The notes under the pieces: generated by a model
What the model was told of the DNA's origin: nothing
The model's input: the letters and a program-made list of their open reading frames with translations, nothing else
The model's database searches: none
Translations under genes and position numbers: made by a program
IMG/VR virus record: IMGVR_UViG_3300042546_000050
Location: 1-22,388 of that record
From: a virus
DNA: 22,388 bases
Direction: 5' to 3' (one strand)
Shown here: piece after piece, positions 15,915 through 22,124 of the stretch
How the letters are laid out: each line of letters opens with the position of its first letter
Position numbering within the stretch: the first letter of the stretch is position 1

Positions 15915-16358
15915 TTACCCTTTATGGCCCCATACAAGGTACCAGGCAATGAGCGCAGCCACGAGGAAACAGTAGAGCTGTACTCTTTTAATTTTGTGTA
16001 GGTCTTGGTTAAACAGCTTTTCATTTTCTTTTTTCTCCTTTAAGAGACGCGCCTTGATGATCTGTATATCATCCCAGGCCTTGGGGCCGTAGTTTCGTGT
16101 TACCTCGGCCTTCATCTTTTGCTCGAGGCGCTTTACTTCCTCGATGATCTTGAACTCGTCAAACGCCTTTAGTATGGTCTGGTCGACGTGGACTTTCTGT
16201 GCCCTGATGCGCTCTTGGGCGCGTTGCTGGGCTAGGTCGGTTGCTTCTTTTTGTACGTTGGCGATGCTAGTCGACAACTCCTTACTCACGCCACGGGCGG
16301 AGTCAAGGGTGCCGCTAAGAGATTTTGCTCCTTCTAAAAAGCCAAATTGGTCTGACAT
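15915..16358 (-). CDS. Tail-anchored coiled-coil membrane protein in lysis cassette (147 aa)
   Basis: 147 aa, ATG 6 bases after the stop of the XhlA-like gene. Residues 1-125 are almost entirely helical and charged, with heptad-like patterns (EELKS-type stretches, EVKRLEQKMKAEV about 74-86, KARLLKEKKENEKLF about 102-116). A single hydrophobic segment, LYCFLVAALIAWYLVW, lies at 128-143 with a short HKG tail. This C-tail anchor with a long coiled coil is the reverse of the usual Rz i-spanin. It sits between the small membrane protein and the holin, so a role in lysis or in membrane remodelling is likely but unproven. No lipobox or second spanin was found. I do not recognise the family. Confidence 0.72.
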   Translation of the reverse strand: MSDQFGFLEGAKSLSGTLDSARGVSKELSTSIANVQKEATDLAQQRAQERIRAQKVHVDQTILKAFDEFKIIEEVKRLEQKMKAEVTRNYGPKAWDDIQIIKARLLKEKKENEKLFNQDLHKIKRVQLYCFLVAALIAWYLVWGHKG

Positions 16359-16364
16359 TATCCA

Positions 16365-16535
16365 TTATTGTAGTTTTATGAGTAGGGCGATCATGGTCGC
16401 CACAATGAATCCCACCGATCCGACTAGGATCTGCTCGATGCGTTTTAGTCTGGCGTTGATGCCGGCGTAGCGCTCGGCACAGACCGCCTCGTGCGCGGAC
16501 AGCGCGGCTTCGTTTTTGTCAATCAAATCAGACAT
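16365..16535 (-). CDS. XhlA-like small membrane protein (56 aa)
   Basis: 56 aa, ATG overlapping the previous stop by 8 bases. The first 35 residues are a charged helix with ALSAHEAVCAERYAGINARL, then KRIEQI, and residues 36-53 are a single transmembrane helix (LVGSVGFIVATMIALLIK). The CAERYxxINxRLxRIE pattern before one helix is characteristic of short XhlA/hemolysin-like proteins in phage lysis cassettes, which act with a holin and an endolysin. Genes for the holin and two endolysins follow. Family assignment is good; the actual function in lysis is inferred. Confidence 0.82.
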   Translation of the reverse strand: MSDLIDKNEAALSAHEAVCAERYAGINARLKRIEQILVGSVGFIVATMIALLIKLQ

Positions 16536-16791
16536 TGTTTAGCCTTTGTGCCTGTTCAACCTTAAACGCTTCATAGGCAGCCTTGACTTCAGGTGTCCAT
16601 GCGGCATTAGCAATGTCTTTTACTTTTTGTTCTTGGTCGCTAATATCCATATCAGGAGTTAATACCCAACGATGAAATGTGCGAGATACAAACTCACCAT
16701 CTCGTTCAATGATGGTAGCTTGGCGAACTTGGATGTTCCAATCGTTTACGATTTCTATTTGGTCAATGTTTGTGCGTTCTGTAAGTGCCAT
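16528..16791 (-). CDS. Small fibre-associated protein, chaperone-like (87 aa)
   Basis: 87 aa, ATG preceded by AAGGAA and lying 9 bases after the stop of the 176 aa fibre gene. The product holds NIQVRQATIIERDGEFVSRT, FHRWVLTPD and IANAAWTPEVKAAYEAF, a pattern I associate with short proteins coded at the ends of phage fibre clusters. It is soluble and acidic, with a beta-rich first half and a helical end. It is the last gene of the fibre array and overlaps the first lysis gene, so the two blocks are linked in one transcript. A role in fibre assembly or attachment is inferred from position only. Confidence 0.75.
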   Translation of the reverse strand: MALTERTNIDQIEIVNDWNIQVRQATIIERDGEFVSRTFHRWVLTPDMDISDQEQKVKDIANAAWTPEVKAAYEAFKVEQAQRLNNV

Positions 16792-16800
16792 TTTTATTCC

Positions 16801-17331
16801 TTATGCTGATGCGTAATAACAAATTGTAAATGCACCAATTTGTGTGATGTCTGTAATTTGATTAGCATAATCAGTTAAATTTGTTGATCCGCTATTGTTT
16901 TGTGAAAACATTCTTGCAGTTACTGAGCCAGGTACAGGGTAGCAACCAGCACCAAAATTACTAGCTGGTAAAACTATTTGAGCATTATAAAAAGTTGTAG
17001 CACTATAAGACGCATTTTCATTGTTTACTGTAAATGGAAATCCTCCAATACTTACATCAGTAGTCCAAGAACCTTTATTAGTAAGTTGTAAATACCCACT
17101 TAAAAACACATAACGACCAATTTTTACATACCTTCCCGCTTGTAAATTATATGCTTGAGAACCAGCACTACCGCCAGAACCAAATAAAGTAGGTGTCCAA
17201 GTACCTTCCTCATAATCATCTAGCGTATTAGCATCGGATGAAGCAGACTGTGTAGCTGGAAAGGTAACACCGCTCAGGCTGGCAAAGCCAGTGCCGTTAA
17301 TCATTGAACCCGGTACTTGTGTTAATGCCAT
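16801..17331 (-). CDS. Short tail fibre / receptor-binding type protein (176 aa)
   Basis: 176 aa, ATG preceded by AGGAGA, 10 bases after the 75 aa gene. The N-terminus, MALTQVPGSMINGTGFASLS, is a short helix and trimer-linker type segment; then FPATQSASSDANTLDDYEEG and TWTPTLFG follow, a well-known junction between fibre stems and small C-terminal domains in phages. The rest (about 60-176) is one beta-rich domain with many Ser, Thr, Tyr and Asn and no cysteine-rich core. It has no anchor domain like those of the 328 and 462 aa proteins, so it may join onto another fibre. Receptor binding is inferred. Confidence 0.78.
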   Translation of the reverse strand: MALTQVPGSMINGTGFASLSGVTFPATQSASSDANTLDDYEEGTWTPTLFGSGGSAGSQAYNLQAGRYVKIGRYVFLSGYLQLTNKGSWTTDVSIGGFPFTVNNENASYSATTFYNAQIVLPASNFGAGCYPVPGSVTARMFSQNNSGSTNLTDYANQITDITQIGAFTICYYASA

Positions 17332-17341
17332 ATTCTATCTC

Positions 17342-17569
17342 CTAAGGTAGCGTTGCTACGTATGTTTTTGCCTGTTCGGGCGTCATCGTGTTCCCATCCG
17401 CATCTTGAAGTTGGGCTTCGTCAGCAAGGATTTCTTTCTTGAAGTTTGCGTAGTCGGTGTTGTCAGGATTAAATGGAATAGTTGCGTTATCAGCAGTACG
17501 CAAAATTGCATCAGCCAAACTATCAAACTGTTTAGTTTCAAAATTGTATTTTTTTAGTTGTTTATACAT
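17342..17569 (-). CDS. Small fibre-accessory protein, fused form (75 aa)
   Basis: 75 aa, the ATG directly abutting the TAA of the 331 aa fibre (TAAATG). The first half (LADAILRTADNATIPFNPDN, then TDYANFKKE) resembles the 59 aa protein of the other cassette, and the second half (ILADEAQLQDADGNTMTPEQ) resembles the 31 aa one, including a 31-base identical DNA stretch. This is the usual composition of small proteins that assist fibre assembly. It is acidic and without transmembrane segments. The function is inferred from its place after a fibre gene. Confidence 0.75.
   Translation of the reverse strand: MYKQLKKYNFETKQFDSLADAILRTADNATIPFNPDNTDYANFKKEILADEAQLQDADGNTMTPEQAKTYVATLP
17403..17433. 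repeat. 31-base direct repeat, copy 1
   Basis: Identical to 20515-20545 over 31 bases and in the same reading frame, coding ILADEAQLQD in the 75 aa protein. Likely a trace of cassette duplication or recombination between the two fibre-accessory regions. Confidence 0.85.
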
Positions 17570-17585
17570 TTATAACTCCGCAGAA
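17567..17585. repeat. 19-base junction repeat, copy 1
   Basis: CATTTATAACTCCGCAGAA (+ strand) is also found at 20723-20741. Both copies hold the last codons and stop of a fibre gene (SAEL, TAA) and the ATG of the next accessory gene. Confidence 0.85.
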
Positions 17586-18565
17586 GCAGTTGAACCTGAT
17601 GCAAAAGAAGCATAGTAACCACCAGTATCATTAGTTAAACCAGCCGCAAAATCAGCAGTTGAAGTTACTGTTGTTTGGGCAAAATTTCCTGTAACTGTTG
17701 GGGCAGTTCTCATAGTAGATTTATAAAACCAAGTAACCGCACCTTGTCCAGCCGCACCTGATATGCTTCCATAAAGCTGTGTAGAAGTTTTTGCAAAATA
17801 GCGTTGGCAAAACCCTAATTCAGTTCCATAGGAGCGGGTATCGAAACTCGTGGCTGTAGAGCCTACCTCTAATTGCACACCAGTAATGTAGAATGTTGCT
17901 CCGTTTGTGCCGACTACGGATGTTGCTCCTGTAGCTGACCAAAAGTTTGAACCTGCCCATGCACCAGCAGTACCACTTACAGATGAACCAACGCCCAATC
18001 CAAAAAATATACGCATACCAATACCATTAGTAGACCCAACCCAAGTGCCTGAAGTATCACCAGCAATGGTTACTGAAATAGTTGTCCAAGTGTTTGCGGA
18101 AGAAATTGTGTAAGTAAATGGATATGACCTATCGTTTCCATCGTTTCTTATTGCACCGCCAAAAGTGCCAGTTAATGAACTACGCACTTGAAACGACAAA
18201 GTAACAGTCTTAGCGTTAGCAGTACCCCAACCTAAATCTGAAGTATTAAAGCCTTCAATAAATTGACCAATAGTTAAAATATCGCCACTACCAACAGAAT
18301 AAGCTGATAGTGAAGTTACTCCTAAATAGTTGCTAAATCCTACTGGTGGTGTAACTGAACCAGCATTTTGCTGAACACTAAATTTAGACGCTTGATTCAT
18401 GTTAGCAATCCATCGGTCTAAAGTGTAAGTACTATTTGATGTAATTGTTAGACTAGCACCAGCATTACGCTGGTCAATCACCATCGCACCATTAATAATT
18501 CTGTTCTTGAACCCTTGTGATACCCCCGTAGAGGCTTGTTGGGCTAACGCAACGGCTTGTGTCAT
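17570..18565 (-). CDS. Tail fibre / receptor-binding protein lacking the anchor domain (331 aa)
   Basis: 331 aa, ATG overlapping the stop of the 53 aa gene (ATGA, 18562-18565). From residue 20 (KNRIINGAMVIDQRNAG) to about 255 it is closely similar to residues 113-360 of the 462 aa protein: YTLDRW, SVQQNAGSVTPP, VRSSLTGTFGGAI, RSYPFTYTISSANTWT, SVTIAGDT and YITGVQLEVGSTATSF. This is a beta-sandwich domain widespread in phage fibres. The last 75 residues are unrelated to those of the 462 aa protein except for the final SAEL. The first 19 residues replace the anchor domain with a short Gln/Ala segment, so the protein may attach to another fibre. The host receptor is unknown. Confidence 0.83.
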   Translation of the reverse strand: MTQAVALAQQASTGVSQGFKNRIINGAMVIDQRNAGASLTITSNSTYTLDRWIANMNQASKFSVQQNAGSVTPPVGFSNYLGVTSLSAYSVGSGDILTIGQFIEGFNTSDLGWGTANAKTVTLSFQVRSSLTGTFGGAIRNDGNDRSYPFTYTISSANTWTTISVTIAGDTSGTWVGSTNGIGMRIFFGLGVGSSVSGTAGAWAGSNFWSATGATSVVGTNGATFYITGVQLEVGSTATSFDTRSYGTELGFCQRYFAKTSTQLYGSISGAAGQGAVTWFYKSTMRTAPTVTGNFAQTTVTSTADFAAGLTNDTGGYYASFASGSTASAEL

Positions 18566-18723
18566 TTTAGTTCCTCATCTGTTGGGCGGGCTAGTGTGGG
18601 GTGTTCCCACTTGGCGATATAGTCTCCACGACCATCGCTGTCGTTTTGTAAGCAAATAGTAAACAAGAAATCTTGTGGTTTTAACTCAGGATATAAAGCC
18701 ATAATCTTTTCATATAAACTCAT
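18562..18723 (-). CDS. Small fibre-accessory protein (53 aa)
   Basis: 53 aa. I take the ATG at 18723, which gives an ATGA overlap with the 328 aa gene; a longer in-frame start at 18801 lies inside that gene and would add 26 unlikely residues. The product is MSLYEKIMALYPELKPQDFL, then LQNDSDGRGDYIAKWEHP and ARPTDEELK, a pattern known from very small phage proteins placed after fibre genes (XkdW-like in style). It is acidic and soluble. Its function in fibre assembly is inferred. Confidence 0.78.
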   Translation of the reverse strand: MSLYEKIMALYPELKPQDFLFTICLQNDSDGRGDYIAKWEHPTLARPTDEELK

Positions 18724-19706
18724 GCTGCCCTCGCTAAAAATCCTGAGAATTGTGTATTTATGGTCGTTGAAACAGAAGGAGTTGTTCCAATTAAAAGACA
18801 ATATATTTCTACATAATCTGTTGTTCCGTTCATATAAACCAAACCATTTACAGTTCCAACGCCATCAATGGCAGTAACTGGAACATTTAAATTTCCAGGA
18901 ATATCTCTAGCTCCGTTTTTATAAATTAATGCCCAAATATAAGAACCTGAACTTGAAAAAACGGCATACACAGCACTACTTATAAAATAATAGCCAGCTA
19001 CAGTTGGTGTAAATCTTGATGATGCAAAATTACTATTAGTATCAAAAATCTCTGTGGCAAAATCTACTTTGGTATATGTTCCACTTGTAACTGATTGGTT
19101 TGTAGAGGGTTCTGCACGAAACGCTGGACCATTACCAGCCACATTGGTGCTTAACTTAGCCTGCGTTATCGAGCCATTTAACAAATACGCACTGGTCACT
19201 GCCCCGTTAGTTGCTGGGATCGCATTTAACACACTGCTTACATAGAACGACTCCACGACTACCAAGTCACCTGAACTAGCAGCAGAGGCTAATACGACTG
19301 TCGTGCCGTTAGTAGCGGTGTAGTCGGCTGTGCCTAGTAAAGCACCATTACGGTAGACGTTGATATATCCGACTGTGTAAGACGGTGGGGTAAAGGTTGT
19401 CTGTCCTGCGGTTGCGGTGAACTCCGTGACGGTACGATAAGCCGTAGTGGTTACGCCAGACGCTGGGATGCCTAAAAAGCGTACTGAGATGTTGCCCGTG
19501 CCAGACGGGGGAGCGGCTGAGAAAGTTAAGGTTGTGCCTGATACGCTATAGGTCGTTGGGTCTTGCAATACACCAGATACCGCCACAATAATCGAGGCAG
19601 TATTTGCTGGTGCGGCAGATAAAGTAAAAGCAGTCTGCGATCCCGTACCGCTGAATTGGTCGGTAAGGAAGGCTACTGTTGTCGGTTGATTACCTATATA
19701 TGCCAC
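18720..19706 (-). CDS. Tail fibre with C-terminal C1q-like domain (328 aa)
   Basis: 328 aa from a GTG start with AAAGGAG upstream, just after the stop of the 87 aa gene. Residues 1-80 (MAYIGNQPTTVAFLTDQFSG, then GSQTAFTLS and YSVSGTTLTFSAAPPSG) form the anchor-type module shared with the 462 aa fibre; 90-160 (TVTEFTATAGQTTFTPPSY) look like a second copy. About 180-190 (NGSITQAKLSTNV) is the usual short linker. Residues 195-328 (FRAEPSTNQSVTSGTYTKVD, then FTPTVAGYYFISSAVYAVFS, ending FSGFLARA) have the strand pattern of a C1q/TNF-type jelly roll, which forms trimers and often binds ligands. The fold assignment is from pattern only. Confidence 0.83.
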   Translation of the reverse strand: MAYIGNQPTTVAFLTDQFSGTGSQTAFTLSAAPANTASIIVAVSGVLQDPTTYSVSGTTLTFSAAPPSGTGNISVRFLGIPASGVTTTAYRTVTEFTATAGQTTFTPPSYTVGYINVYRNGALLGTADYTATNGTTVVLASAASSGDLVVVESFYVSSVLNAIPATNGAVTSAYLLNGSITQAKLSTNVAGNGPAFRAEPSTNQSVTSGTYTKVDFATEIFDTNSNFASSRFTPTVAGYYFISSAVYAVFSSSGSYIWALIYKNGARDIPGNLNVPVTAIDGVGTVNGLVYMNGTTDYVEIYCLLIGTTPSVSTTINTQFSGFLARAA

Positions 19707-19708
19707 GG

Positions 19709-19972
19709 TTAGGCTCCTTTGGGGTATTTATTTTTTACGGCTTGAATCTGTGCCTTCCAAGCATCTAAGCCTTCGTGGAAGATTGTGTCAAACTGGTCGG
19801 CATAGGAGGGGTACTCGGCTGCTCTTTGTGCTTTATAGGCATTAGCTGCAACATAGGCTTCTACGGCTGCTTTGTCGTATTGGACTTCATTGCCGTCTGC
19901 ATCGTAGGCTATATCGCCACGAATGGTTACTACGGAGGGGTTTAGTTTATAGATAGCATCTGTGGTTCTCAT
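19709..19972 (-). CDS. Small fibre-accessory protein, XkdW-like (87 aa)
   Basis: 87 aa, ATG overlapping the stop of the 161 aa gene (ATGA, 19969-19972). The first part has NPSVVTIRGDIAYDADGNEV; the second is a helix ending YPSYADQFDTIFHEGLDAWK and AVKNKYPKG. The YPSxxDQxDxIxHxGxDAWK pattern is very common in small phage proteins next to fibre genes, where they are thought to help fibre folding or attachment. It lies between two fibre-type genes and couples them. The role is family-level knowledge, not shown here. Confidence 0.82.
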   Translation of the reverse strand: MRTTDAIYKLNPSVVTIRGDIAYDADGNEVQYDKAAVEAYVAANAYKAQRAAEYPSYADQFDTIFHEGLDAWKAQIQAVKNKYPKGA

Positions 19973-20454
19973 GCCGCAATCTCCATAAGAGTAATTGTGC
20001 TTGTATCACTAGCATTATCTTGATTTATTTGAACTGTTCCACTAACCCTTGCTCGAATTTGCAATTTATAAGTTGTTGAAGAAGTAGTTGCTGGCGAATC
20101 TAAATAAACAAATCCTGATTCTGATACAAAATCAAATGTTGTGGTTGAATACATAATATTAATTTGTGTTGTAATTTCACTAGCACCTCTTAAAACTCTT
20201 AACGAAATAGCTTGACCTGAAGTGCTTTGTTTATATAAACCAGCCGCAGTTATTAAAACTAATATTTTGCTAGATGAACTTGTCGGTGTAATAGACGCTG
20301 TAATGTTTGTGCAATCAACAAAAGAAGTGCTTGTTGTAGAAGTTAGTGTTGTGGTTGATGCACTTACCACTTGCAAAACAGAACCAGTTGGTAAATTAGA
20401 CTTACCAGGAACCCCGCTTGCCAAGGATGCATTTTGTATGAAACTCACTGGCAT
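19969..20454 (-). CDS. Beta-rich fibre-type protein (161 aa)
   Basis: 161 aa, ATG overlapping the stop of the 31 aa gene by one base (TAATG). A short N-terminal segment (MPVSFIQNASLASGVPGKSN) is followed by one beta-rich domain: TSTTSTSFVDCTNITASITP, SSSSKILVLI, ISLRVLRG, then FVYLDSPATTSSTTYKLQIR and ending STITLMEIA. I have met this layout as single-domain proteins or fibre ends in aquatic phages. It has no anchor domain. It could be a separate spike tip or a component joined to the 462 aa fibre coded before it. Function inferred. Confidence 0.77.
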   Translation of the reverse strand: MPVSFIQNASLASGVPGKSNLPTGSVLQVVSASTTTLTSTTSTSFVDCTNITASITPTSSSSKILVLITAAGLYKQSTSGQAISLRVLRGASEITTQINIMYSTTTFDFVSESGFVYLDSPATTSSTTYKLQIRARVSGTVQINQDNASDTSTITLMEIAA

Positions 20455-20549
20455 TATGGTAGCTCCTTAATAAAGTCTTTTGCTGCTTGGGCGGTCATCA
20501 GAGTTCCCTCAGCGTCTTGAAGTTGGGCTTCGTCAGCAAGGATTTTCAT
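20454..20549 (-). CDS. Very small fibre-accessory protein, split half (31 aa)
   Basis: 31 aa. It is credible because its ATG overlaps the stop of the 59 aa gene (ATGA), its stop overlaps the next start (TAATG), and its sequence (MKILADEAQLQDAEGTLMTA) matches the C-terminal half of the 75 aa protein of the other cassette, with the same final LP. It is thus a free-standing copy of a half domain. It might instead be a relic of a former longer gene, but the reading frame is intact on both sides. Confidence 0.62.
   Translation of the reverse strand: MKILADEAQLQDAEGTLMTAQAAKDFIKELP
20515..20545. repeat. 31-base direct repeat, copy 2
   Basis: Identical to 17403-17433, coding ILADEAQLQD in the 31 aa protein. 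Confidence 0.85.
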
Positions 20550-20725
20550 GGTTGAACCTCATCTGCTGGTAGTGGTGTATTACCTTCAGCTACCCACTTT
20601 AGGTAGGCTTGGTAATCTGGATTACTTTCTGATTTACCAATCCAAGCATTATCTGCCAAACGGATTATTTTGTTGGTGTCATTACCAAAAGGGTCTTTTG
20701 GTGGAAGTTTGTATTGGATTGTCAT
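20546..20725 (-). CDS. Small fibre-accessory protein, split half (59 aa)
   Basis: 59 aa, its ATG directly after the TAA of the 462 aa fibre (TAAATG), the same junction as the 331/75 aa pair. The product runs MTIQYKLPPKDPFGNDTNKI, then IRLADNAWIGKSESNPDYQA and YLKWVAEGNTPLPADE. The ADNAxI and NxDYxxYLxWxAEGNTP patterns are typical of small proteins beside phage fibres. It aligns with the first half of the 75 aa protein. Probably a fibre assembly or attachment helper; inferred from family and position. Confidence 0.77.
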   Translation of the reverse strand: MTIQYKLPPKDPFGNDTNKIIRLADNAWIGKSESNPDYQAYLKWVAEGNTPLPADEVQP

Positions 20726-20741
20726 TTATAACTCCGCAGAA
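20723..20741. repeat. 19-base junction repeat, copy 2
   Basis: Same 19 bases as 17567-17585, at the end of the 462 aa gene and the start of the 59 aa gene. Confidence 0.85.
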
Positions 20742-22114
20742 TAGTCTATCCATTGTCCGTTTTGCAAAGCCCACAATATGGCGGTTCCATACGGTGAATA
20801 TGTGTTTGCCGACAGACCTTGATAAAATGTCATGCCATTCAAATCAGTTGCAGAAAAAACTACAGAACCCGTCATAAGATTACCTAAGAAAGACTCTGCG
20901 TTTCCTGTGCCATACGCACTTAATAATGTGCTTCCACTTGCGGAAGAATTATTTGTGCCGTTAATAGTTCGTTTGGCTACTTTGAATTCTTGAAACAAGT
21001 AAAGATAAGTGTTATATGAATAACCTGTTTTATATGTCAAATTGGTATTACCTGTAAAACGCTCATAATACCTCTGACACAAAGCCAACTCAGCACCATA
21101 CGAACCACCAGCCGTTGTGAAGGTCGTTGCCTGTGTGCCTACTTCGAGCTGTACGCCAGTAACGTACCAAGTGGCTCCGTTTGTTCCTACTACGGATGTT
21201 GCACCTGTGGCTGAAAAGTATTGAACAGATGCCCAAACCCCAGCAGTTCCGCTTGCGCTTGAACCAACGCCCAATCCAAAGAAAACTTGGATGCCAACGC
21301 TATTGTCTGTAAGCCAAGTGCCTGTTGTATCACCAGCAATCGTAACGCTAATTTGTGTCCAAGTATTTGCAGAAGAAATAGTGTAAGTAAATGGATAACT
21401 TCTGTCATGTCCTGCATTTGCAATAGCACCACCAAATGTTCCTGTTAGGCTTGAGCGAACCCAAAAAGACAAAGTAACAGTTTTTGCGTTTGCACTTCCC
21501 CAACCTAAATCGGCAACATTATAGCCTTCAATTTTTTGAACAAGACCCTGATAATCACCAGCACTAACAGAATAAGTAGATAAAGAAGTTACGCCAAAAT
21601 AGTTGGTAAATCCTGCAGGTGGAGTTACAGAACCAGCATTTTGTTGAACTGAATATTTGCTTCCTGGTGAAGCAAGTGAACGCCATCTATCTAGTGTGTA
21701 TTGATTTGTTGTTGGTGTAACACTTGATGTTCCGTTATATTGAGAAATAACCATTGCACCATTGATGATTCTGTTCTTGAACATCACACCCAAGTCTTGC
21801 TGGATGTTTGAATCAAGCGTGTTCCAGCTAACTGTGCCTTGGCTTGGCGTAATCGCCTGAGTCGTGGTGCTGAGATAACGCACGTAGACGTTATTAGTTC
21901 CAGCCGATGGTGCGGAGGTCATGGTCAGCGTTGTGCCACTAATTGTGTAGGCATCGTTAGGCTGCTGGACTACGTTGTTGACTGTGACTTGAATGTCATT
22001 GATAGAGGCTACAGTGCGGGATAAGGTAAACGCAGTCTGAGCGCCTGTGCCATTAAAGTAGTCAGTACCAGAGATAAAGCTCTGGGTTGTCGGTGTATTT
22101 CCTATGTAGGACAT
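20726..22114 (-). CDS. Tail fibre / receptor-binding protein with anchor domain (462 aa)
   Basis: 462 aa, ATG preceded by AGAGG. Residues 1-86 (MSYIGNTPTTQSFISGTDYF, then GAQTAFTLSRTV, YTISGTTLTMTSAPSAGTNN and YVRYLS) form the N-terminal module found on many phage fibres and probably bind the tail. A short helix (DSNIQQDLGVMFKNRIINGA) leads to the beta-sandwich domain (about 113-360) shared with the 331 aa protein. Residues 361-462 are a different, Asn/Ser/Tyr-rich end, expected to contact the host surface. The shared domain and different ends suggest recombination between fibres. Two small accessory genes follow with overlaps. Fibre identity is secure from pattern; the receptor is unknown. 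Confidence 0.86.
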   Translation of the reverse strand: MSYIGNTPTTQSFISGTDYFNGTGAQTAFTLSRTVASINDIQVTVNNVVQQPNDAYTISGTTLTMTSAPSAGTNNVYVRYLSTTTQAITPSQGTVSWNTLDSNIQQDLGVMFKNRIINGAMVISQYNGTSSVTPTTNQYTLDRWRSLASPGSKYSVQQNAGSVTPPAGFTNYFGVTSLSTYSVSAGDYQGLVQKIEGYNVADLGWGSANAKTVTLSFWVRSSLTGTFGGAIANAGHDRSYPFTYTISSANTWTQISVTIAGDTTGTWLTDNSVGIQVFFGLGVGSSASGTAGVWASVQYFSATGATSVVGTNGATWYVTGVQLEVGTQATTFTTAGGSYGAELALCQRYYERFTGNTNLTYKTGYSYNTYLYLFQEFKVAKRTINGTNNSSASGSTLLSAYGTGNAESFLGNLMTGSVVFSATDLNGMTFYQGLSANTYSPYGTAILWALQNGQWIDYSAEL

Positions 22115-22124
22115 TATTTACCTC

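Noticed and set aside
18562-18801. Longer 79-codon version of the 53 aa accessory gene
   Set aside because: The extra 26 residues lie inside the 328 aa gene in another frame; the start at 18723 gives the ATGA overlap usual here and matches the family N-terminus.
16528-22114. Diversity-generating retroelement acting on the fibre genes
   Set aside because: No reverse transcriptase and no template/variable repeat pair was seen; the repeats present are exact 19- and 31-base copies without adenine-specific differences.
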